From assembly GCA_018052735.1 (NCBI GenBank), contig JAGPMT010000020.1, positions 1-51,548 on the forward strand: a stretch of DNA of 51,548 bases, written 5' to 3'. This stretch comes from Phycisphaerae bacterium (GTDB lineage Bacteria > Planctomycetota > Phycisphaerae > Sedimentisphaerales > Anaerohalosphaeraceae). Shown here piece after piece: positions 45,829-51,548 of the stretch. A program made the position numbers and the translations under genes. The stretch's first letter is position 1, and each line of letters begins with the position of its first letter. The notes beneath the pieces were generated by a model that worked only from the letters and a program-made list of their open reading frames with translations, did no database searches and was not told where the DNA came from.

Positions 45829-46935
45829 TTAGAGAGCCGCCAGAATGCGTTCGGCGGCATCGGTAATGCCGATTTTCCGTGCAGCGGCAGCCATTTGTCC
45901 GCGTTTGGCATCATCTGCCAGCAGGTCTTTAAGCACCGTTAGCAAATCGTGTGCCGTTTGCGAAGGATTGCTGATGTTGTCATCCACGATAACCGCCGCA
46001 CCGGCATCTGCAAGAACGTGGGCGTTTTTGTACTGGTGGCGGTCCTTATGATACGGGTACGGCAGGCACACAGCCGGTACCCCCGCGGCGGCATACTCGG
46101 CCACGCTGACCGCACCGGCCCTGCCGACGACCACATCCGCAGCAGCCAGCAGGTTGGGCATATCATCATAGTAATCGACCGCATGGTAGGCGATATCCAG
46201 CCCCTTGACGGCCTCTTTGACCTTCTCAATATGCAGCAGACCCGTCAGATGCACGACCTGCCAAGCAGCAGCAAAGGCATTTAATTCGGGCAGAATAGAA
46301 ATCATTGTATTGTTGATGCTGGCTGAACCGCTCGATGCACCGGTTATCAGCAGGATTTTTTTGTTCTCCTCCAGCGCAAGGTCCGAAAAGGGTTTGTGCC
46401 GGTCGGGATTTTGAAAGCCCGACCTCAGGGGACATCCCAACACCTCAGCATGGCTGGCCTTGAAACAAGCCGCTGTTTCTGCAAACTGCACAAACACCTT
46501 ATTGGCAAATCGGGCAAGGAATCGGTTGGCCTTGCCGGGAACGCTGTCGACGTTTATTAAATAAATCGGGATTTTCAGCGTCTTTGCCGCCAGCACTACT
46601 GGGGCTGTTACAAACCCGCCGGTACCGATAACGACTGCTTCCCTGCGGATAGGAGTTAAAATCTGTTTGACAAAATAATAGCTCTTTACAAATTGAGCAA
46701 AAAACAGGAGACATTTTCGCAGACTAAAACCAATTGCCGGCAGCGGCAGAAAGTCATATCCGCTGGGAGCCAGAATGCGGGCATCAATATCCCGGCTGCT
46801 GCAAAAAAAAATGATCTGGGCATCTCTGCATTGACGACTTAACGCATCAGAAACAGCCAAATTAGGATAAATATGGCCGCCGGTTCCGCCGCCTGCAAAA
46901 ATAAAATACCGCATTTTAGCCAATGAGACGGTCAT
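45829..46935 (-). CDS. murG: UDP-GlcNAc transferase MurG
   Basis: Transfers GlcNAc to lipid I to make lipid II on the inner face of the membrane. GGGTGGH (15-21), a GTGGFVTAPV segment, S-G-(S)-INN after the strand LLITGASSGS, and the donor site GRAGAVSVAEYAAAGVPAVCLPYP are all present. The ATG at 46935 overlaps the ftsW stop as ATGA and has a strong AGGAGG 6-7 bases upstream, so it is preferred over upstream and downstream Met codons. Length 368. The gene makes peptidoglycan synthesis explicit for this organism. Confidence 0.93.
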   Translation of the reverse strand: MTVSLAKMRYFIFAGGGTGGHIYPNLAVSDALSRQCRDAQIIFFCSSRDIDARILAPSGYDFLPLPAIGFSLRKCLLFFAQFVKSYYFVKQILTPIRREAVVIGTGGFVTAPVVLAAKTLKIPIYLINVDSVPGKANRFLARFANKVFVQFAETAACFKASHAEVLGCPLRSGFQNPDRHKPFSDLALEENKKILLITGASSGSASINNTMISILPELNAFAAAWQVVHLTGLLHIEKVKEAVKGLDIAYHAVDYYDDMPNLLAAADVVVGRAGAVSVAEYAAAGVPAVCLPYPYHKDRHQYKNAHVLADAGAAVIVDDNISNPSQTAHDLLTVLKDLLADDAKRGQMAAAARKIGITDAAERILAAL

Positions 46936-48113
46936 CTGATACCCTCCTGCCGTCCCATAACAGCATTCCATTCAGCATCGATTTGCGGCTGTTCTGTCTG
47001 GCGAATCATATTGAGCAAAACTCCCACTGCTGCCGAAGTCAAAAGCATACTTGTCCCGCCGGCACTGATAAACGGCAGCGGAATGCCCTTTGTAGGCAGT
47101 ACTACGGTAACAACTCCTATATTGACGGCGGCCTGAATCGTTACAGCCATCACAATTCCAGCACCAATCAGCCGCCCGAACCGGTCGCGGCAGCGCAAGA
47201 CCGCTGCAATGCCTACAATCGCAAAAATCACAAACAGCATTATCACCACCACGCAAGCGGCCAGCCCCATCTCTTCAGCAATGATGGCAAAAATAAAGTC
47301 GGTCGTGTCCTCCGGCAGATGCCCATATTTGATGATTCCCCTGCCCAGCCCCTTGCCGAACAGACCGCCGGTGCTGATGGCAATCAGGGACTGTTTGGCC
47401 TGATACTGCATATTGTCTGGATCAAGAAACGCCTTAATGCGGTTGATGCGGGTCGGGCTTGCCAAAACAGCTGCAATAAAAGCCGGAATAACAACCGGCA
47501 GAGGCGACAGCAGATGCAGGATCTTTGCTCCGCCGATGAAAAGCATCAGAAAAGTCATCATTACAATGAAAGCGGCTGTTCCGAAATCTTCAATAACAAT
47601 CAGTCCAACCACCAAACCGGCAGCAAGGCAGACGGGGATAAACCTCCGCCAAAACAGATGCATTTGGTCGGAAAACCGCTCCAAATACGCCCCCAAAAAG
47701 AGAATCATAACCCATTTTGCAAGTTCGGACGGCTGAAAACTGATATACAGCGGCCCGGGCGCCAAATCCAGCCAGCGTTTGGAATAATTGCGCTCGACCC
47801 CCCAAAACAGCACTGCAACCAGCAGTCCTACTGTCAGCGCCGACAGCCAAGGTGTCAGCGAATAACCGAGCGGACGGTCGGTGATGCTGAACCTGCGGTA
47901 ATCGATCAGGGATACCGCATACATCACCCCCACAGCCAGAGGGAAAAAAATCAGCTGCTTAAGTGTCGTAACATTGTAAAACTGGCTTAAATCGTAGCCG
48001 CCGCTGACCGTCGCTCCGGCGGAAAATACAAAAACCGTCCCGATGGCCATCAGCAGCAGCACAACAGTTTCAATAATGCGGTCGTATGGTATTCTCGACT
48101 GTGTAATTGACAT
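46932..48113 (-). CDS. ftsW: SEDS-family cell division protein FtsW (lipid II polymerase)
   Basis: A 393-residue SEDS membrane protein with about ten transmembrane helices. Recognisable segments include SAGA near the start, QPSELAKW (family FQPSELAK), VVIPAFIAA, GGLFGKGLGRG, LPEDTTDFIFAIIAEEMG and LPFISAGGTSMLLTSAAVG. SEDS proteins polymerise glycan strands with a class b PBP. Linkage with murG by an ATGA overlap favours FtsW over RodA. ATG 48113 chosen, no Shine-Dalgarno visible. It is divergent from the small lipoprotein gene. Confidence 0.92.
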   Translation of the reverse strand: MSITQSRIPYDRIIETVVLLLMAIGTVFVFSAGATVSGGYDLSQFYNVTTLKQLIFFPLAVGVMYAVSLIDYRRFSITDRPLGYSLTPWLSALTVGLLVAVLFWGVERNYSKRWLDLAPGPLYISFQPSELAKWVMILFLGAYLERFSDQMHLFWRRFIPVCLAAGLVVGLIVIEDFGTAAFIVMMTFLMLFIGGAKILHLLSPLPVVIPAFIAAVLASPTRINRIKAFLDPDNMQYQAKQSLIAISTGGLFGKGLGRGIIKYGHLPEDTTDFIFAIIAEEMGLAACVVVIMLFVIFAIVGIAAVLRCRDRFGRLIGAGIVMAVTIQAAVNIGVVTVVLPTKGIPLPFISAGGTSMLLTSAAVGVLLNMIRQTEQPQIDAEWNAVMGRQEGIR

Positions 48114-48265
48114 AGGAATAATGTCGGCACAACTGCCGACTTTACAACAAAAAAACACATTTCACGCAGGCAAGCTTTTCTTGCCTGCTGAGGAAAAGGT
48201 GTTGATTCTATCGCTTTTTTCCTTAAAATCAATTTGTAAAAGATCAATTACCAATGGAGGCCTAT

Positions 48266-48610
48266 ATGAAAAAACGCATTGTGGCTGTTCTGCTTGCAGG
48301 GATGTGCATCTGGGGATTTTGCGGGTGTCAGGAGTCCGATTCCGTAATGGTTCGCCGGGCACGGCTGGTTGCCAATGAAAATCTCAAGCTTCAAAAGCAA
48401 TTGGAAGAAAAAGAACGCCAGATTGAGCAGTTAAAAAAAGAAACCGAAACGCTTAAAAATGAGCGGGAACAGGCAATTGCCAGCTGCGGGGAAGTGCATC
48501 TCAAACTGCTGGAAATGGTCTCCGAATCAGAAAAACGCAATGAGACCCTGACAGTCGAAAATGAGCAGCTCAAAGAGGAGCTTGCCAAGTACAAGCCGGC
48601 CCAGCCTTAA
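48266..48610 (+). CDS. Small coiled-coil lipoprotein
   Basis: A 114-residue protein with a signal peptide and a probable lipobox (GFCGC, Cys near residue 20). Residues about 38-108 are a heptad-rich coiled coil (LKLQKQLEEKERQIEQLKKE and ENEQLKEELAKY). GGAGG stands 5-8 bases before the ATG at 48266. It may be an envelope spacer or scaffold lipoprotein, but no family is recognised. The GH2 gene follows by about 50 bp in the same direction. Confidence 0.65.
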   Translation: MKKRIVAVLLAGMCIWGFCGCQESDSVMVRRARLVANENLKLQKQLEEKERQIEQLKKETETLKNEREQAIASCGEVHLKLLEMVSESEKRNETLTVENEQLKEELAKYKPAQP

Positions 48611-48662
48611 AAACAGTCCGCACAGTTTAAAAAGCGGGTGAATCTTGCAGGAGATATAGATT

Positions 48663-51221
48663 ATGAAGAACTCATCTGTCTTGTTATCAGTTCTGCTGTC
48701 TGTTATTGCAGGATGTGCCAATTTTCACTCCGCTCAGGTCCGTGAAAAAGTGGAGCTTGATAAATGGCAATTCTGCCCGGATACAACCCCTGAAGGAACA
48801 ACGCCGATTCCTCCTGCAGCAGCAGAATGGGCAGAGGTTCGCATCCCCCATGTCTTCCGCCTGTCTGGTCTGCATGAGCAATCGGCCGGCTGGTACCGGT
48901 GCATGGTGCCGGCAGCAGCATCCGAACAGGACAAGCGTTTTTATCTGTTTCTCGAAGGCGCCGGTTCCGTAGCCGATGTCTTTGTCAACGGCCGGCATAT
49001 CGGACAGCATCGCGGGGCTTTTACCGCCGCAGCGTTTGACCTGACAGATGCGCTGGATTTGACTGGGGATAATGTCCTGACCATTCGCGTTACCAATCGG
49101 GATTCAGAAGCAGGCAATTGTCTGTCGCAATCCAATCTCTATTATACAAACGGGGGGCTGTATCGCCCTGTATGGCTGATTAAGACCAGCCAAGTCCATA
49201 TCTATCCCGATATGGGTTCTACCGGCGTATATCTGACGGCCAAAAATATTACGCCGCAGCATGCAGACCTCGAAGTCAGGACCTATGTAAAAAACTGCAA
49301 AAGCGAAACGGCCGATGTTGTTGTGCGGCACACGCTGATTGGCCCGAATGGAAAAACCTGCGGTATCTTTGAAGTCCAAGCCACTGTCGCCGCCGGTGCC
49401 GTCCAGCCGATAACCGCCGTCCAGCCGGTTAAAGACCCCCAGTTGTGGGATATTCATCAGCCCAATCTGTACACAGTGCAGACGGAAATTCTGGCCGATC
49501 AGAAGCTGTCCGATATGCTGACAGAACGGACGGGCTTTCGCACGATTGCGATGGATGGCGACCGCTTTATGCTCAACGGCAAAGAACTGCTGGCGCGCGG
49601 CGTCTGCAAGCACCATCAGGGCGAACATCAGTGGAATGCGATGACCGATGCGGATTTGCTCGAAGAATGGAAAGGAATAATCGATCTGGGATGCAATACC
49701 GTACGGCTGGCACATTATCCGCACCGCCGGCTGGAGTACCATCTGGCCGATGAAAACGGCATTGCCGTCTGGGCGGAAAACGGCTTGGCCGGTCAAAAAT
49801 GGGATCAGGGCATCAAGCGTGAAACAACCCCCAATGCCGACGGCGAACGCATCACCCGCGAAATGGTCCGTCAGAACTGGAACCATCCGAGCATTCTTTT
49901 CTGGAGCAGCGGCAATGAAACCTATCAGGAGGTGGCTTCGCATTATGCCGATATTATTCGTCAGGAAGACCGCTCCCGTCTGATTACCTATGCGTCAGCA
50001 GGAGAAAAACCGGCCAATGTGGATTTCGTGGCCGGCAATACCTATCAAGGGTGGTATTATGCCCATTACACCGACTTTGCCAAACTGCCGGACAATGCGT
50101 TTATATCTGAAACCGGCTCCGGTTCGTGGATAACCCACCATGTGCCGTACGGAACAGTCCGGTGGGAAGTCGACAAGTTCGAGCCGGAAGAATACAATGA
50201 GCTGTTTGCGGAGTTTCGCTTCCAAACCATCTTCCGGAATAACCCGTCGGGTCATAAGATGTTTTTATGGTGGAACTTCCGGGAGTTCTACAACAAGAAA
50301 TTCAAAAACAACCGCAATACCAAAGGCATTTTGACGCTGGCCGGAATGCCAAAAGATTACTATTATCTCTATCAGGCCTTCCTCCAGCCGGATAAACCCG
50401 TCCTGCATCTGTGCGGACGGCATCATTTCTGCCGGCAGTTTGCACCGGACAACGGCATCAAGGCTTATTCCAATGCCGCATCGGCGGAGCTGTTTGTCAA
50501 CGGCCTATCACAGGGTATCCGCCGAAACGGCCAGTATGTTCAGCCCGACTCCGTCAAGCGCAGCGGCAGCGGAACCGAAACAGTCAAGGGAATAGCCGTG
50601 AATAATGTCTTTTTCTGGAATACTGCTCTTCAGCCCGGCAAAAACCTCATTGAAGTACGCGACAACCGGGGCGGCCGGGAATCGATGGTTATTTATCAAA
50701 AGTCTGCCGAAGGAACCATGCCCGAATCCCTGGACAGTCTGGTAGTCAATCTGACAAGCTCCAATCCGGACAATCCGGCCTTCTTTATCGACAGACCGGC
50801 AGAAGCGCAGGGACCGTTCTACACCGATGTTGACGGCTCTTCCGACAATACGTTTGACCTCTTGCCCGCACCGCTCGAAGGCGCACGCTGGATTGCCACC
50901 AGACGGCTGAGCGAGCCAAAGAATAAAACGGCGCTATCTTTCAGTCTGAGGCGGCCGGCAACAGTGTATGTTATGTATGCGACGGGGACCTTCCCGGCAC
51001 ACACGCTTCGAAAGCCCGATGCATCGATTCAGAATGCGGCAGCTCAGCTGGAAGAAGCCCTCCAAAAAGCCGGTTTCGACGATGCAGGCATCCGGGGCAT
51101 CTGGCGGGGACACGACCTCTGGCTGGCAGATTATAAAGCCGCAAGCCGCCGCGTCGAACCGGGGCAAACCATCTCTATTCCCGCCCAGACGCTCGATTAT
51201 GTTGTCTTGGTAAAAGAATAA
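48663..51221 (+). CDS. GH2-family beta-galactosidase-like lipoprotein
   Basis: An 852-residue glycoside hydrolase family 2 enzyme with a lipoprotein signal (VIAGC, Cys18). The order is a jelly-roll sugar-binding domain (WYRC.....F.LFLEGAGSVADVFVNG), an Ig-like domain, and a TIM barrel with RGVCKHH and RLAHYPH. The acid/base Glu is in SSGNE (about 419) and the predicted nucleophile in FISETGSG (about 483). Further Ig-like domains and a C-terminal extension follow. It probably removes terminal beta-galactose or a related sugar outside the cytoplasm. AGGAG lies 9 bases before the ATG. The substrate cannot be fixed from sequence. Confidence 0.85.
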   Translation: MKNSSVLLSVLLSVIAGCANFHSAQVREKVELDKWQFCPDTTPEGTTPIPPAAAEWAEVRIPHVFRLSGLHEQSAGWYRCMVPAAASEQDKRFYLFLEGAGSVADVFVNGRHIGQHRGAFTAAAFDLTDALDLTGDNVLTIRVTNRDSEAGNCLSQSNLYYTNGGLYRPVWLIKTSQVHIYPDMGSTGVYLTAKNITPQHADLEVRTYVKNCKSETADVVVRHTLIGPNGKTCGIFEVQATVAAGAVQPITAVQPVKDPQLWDIHQPNLYTVQTEILADQKLSDMLTERTGFRTIAMDGDRFMLNGKELLARGVCKHHQGEHQWNAMTDADLLEEWKGIIDLGCNTVRLAHYPHRRLEYHLADENGIAVWAENGLAGQKWDQGIKRETTPNADGERITREMVRQNWNHPSILFWSSGNETYQEVASHYADIIRQEDRSRLITYASAGEKPANVDFVAGNTYQGWYYAHYTDFAKLPDNAFISETGSGSWITHHVPYGTVRWEVDKFEPEEYNELFAEFRFQTIFRNNPSGHKMFLWWNFREFYNKKFKNNRNTKGILTLAGMPKDYYYLYQAFLQPDKPVLHLCGRHHFCRQFAPDNGIKAYSNAASAELFVNGLSQGIRRNGQYVQPDSVKRSGSGTETVKGIAVNNVFFWNTALQPGKNLIEVRDNRGGRESMVIYQKSAEGTMPESLDSLVVNLTSSNPDNPAFFIDRPAEAQGPFYTDVDGSSDNTFDLLPAPLEGARWIATRRLSEPKNKTALSFSLRRPATVYVMYATGTFPAHTLRKPDASIQNAAAQLEEALQKAGFDDAGIRGIWRGHDLWLADYKAASRRVEPGQTISIPAQTLDYVVLVKE

Positions 51222-51223
51222 AC

Positions 51224-51548
51224 TCAATAACCGATGTTTTGAAGAGCCTGCGGCCCCAGCCGCTCGGCCAACTGGGCCAGATACAAACTCTGCGGCACGA
51301 CGGGCGTGGCATGTGCATCGACTATAGCTGCCGGCAGGTCTGGACGGCTGGCAAACGGACGGGCTGCTGTTTTGAGCTGACCGACGCTGCCGATGACCCA
51401 GTTGACGGCACCGGGCGGATTCTGAACGATGTAGTCTTTGGCCGTGCAGTTCCAGATCACTGCCCAGCCCATTGCCCAGCCGTGGCCGGAGCCCATCGAC
51501 CCGCGGTTCCGCAATTCCAGACTGCCGTCCGGAGCTGTTACATTGTCA
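51224..51548 (-). CDS. C-terminal fragment of an unidentified (probably secreted) protein
   Basis: The minus-strand frame is open from the window edge to a TGA at 51224, giving the last 107 residues. It contains SGHGWAMGWAVIWNC (SGHGW.MGW), VQNPPGAVNWVIG and ends SLYLAQLAERLGPQALQNIGY. I associate this tail with bacterial secreted proteins of pectate-lyase-like beta-helix type but cannot confirm. The stop lies 2 nt from the convergent GH2 stop. The start is beyond the window. Confidence 0.5.
   Translation of the reverse strand, partial: DNVTAPDGSLELRNRGSMGSGHGWAMGWAVIWNCTAKDYIVQNPPGAVNWVIGSVGQLKTAARPFASRPDLPAAIVDAHATPVVPQSLYLAQLAERLGPQALQNIGY

Overview
The window is a bacterial chromosome segment (roughly half G+C by eye) that most resembles an anaerobic, polysaccharide-degrading member of the Planctomycetota, class Phycisphaerae (Sedimentisphaerales-like). 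This rests on the combination of PEP-CTERM proteins, a dockerin-bearing beta-helix protein, a subtilase with InlB-type repeats, DUF2062 and DUF2617 proteins and a lipoprotein GH2 enzyme. No tRNA, rRNA, CRISPR array, insertion sequence or phage gene was recognised.

Layout. 1-8.9 kb (all minus): a surface/secretome block with a subtilisin-like protease whose C-terminus is a 225-bp tandem repeat array running off the window, a two-lobed beta-helix protein with a dockerin, and two paralogous PEP-CTERM proteins. 9.2-16.3 kb (minus): a housekeeping gene train gltX, pfkB-type kinase, thpR, recA, alaS behind a recognisable promoter. 16.8-18.4 kb (plus): a GT9 glycosyltransferase coupled to a DUF2062 membrane protein. 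18.7-31.1 kb: the most interesting block. A six-gene minus-strand unit (E2, E3, PHP-domain protein, SrlD-like SDR, SorE-like dehydrogenase, FucI-like isomerase) is divergent from a plus-strand DeoR regulator plus an E1 alpha-beta fusion. It looks like one regulon joining ketose/polyol interconversion to a dedicated 2-oxo-acid (or acetoin-type) dehydrogenase complex, with no sugar kinase or aldolase in the cluster. 31.3-34.5 kb (plus): hemC, hemB and lexA. 34.5-36.9 kb: DUF2617, a CPBP protease and an endonuclease III-like glycosylase lacking the usual catalytic lysine. 36.9-40.5 kb (minus): two tandem secretin-like lipoproteins that each end in a long Ala/Gln-rich coiled coil, with no other secretion genes nearby. 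40.8-44.5 kb (plus): rimO, pgsA and ettA. 44.7-48.1 kb (minus): an unknown secreted protein, and ftsW-murG with coupled translation. 48.3-51.5 kb: a small coiled-coil lipoprotein, a GH2 beta-galactosidase-like lipoprotein, and the tail of an unidentified secreted enzyme.

How it fits together. The ends of the window (secreted protease, beta-helix, GH2, unknown secreted enzyme) suggest complex-carbohydrate foraging, and the central regulon would process a monosaccharide or deoxysugar so released. The middle is ordinary core metabolism and information processing. The strongest candidates for undescribed biology are the DeoR/E1-E2-E3/ketose-polyol regulon, the orphan coiled-coil secretin pair, and the mosaic repeat array of the protease. 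All identifications are from reading the translated sequence, with no database search; residue numbers quoted from characterised homologues are from memory.
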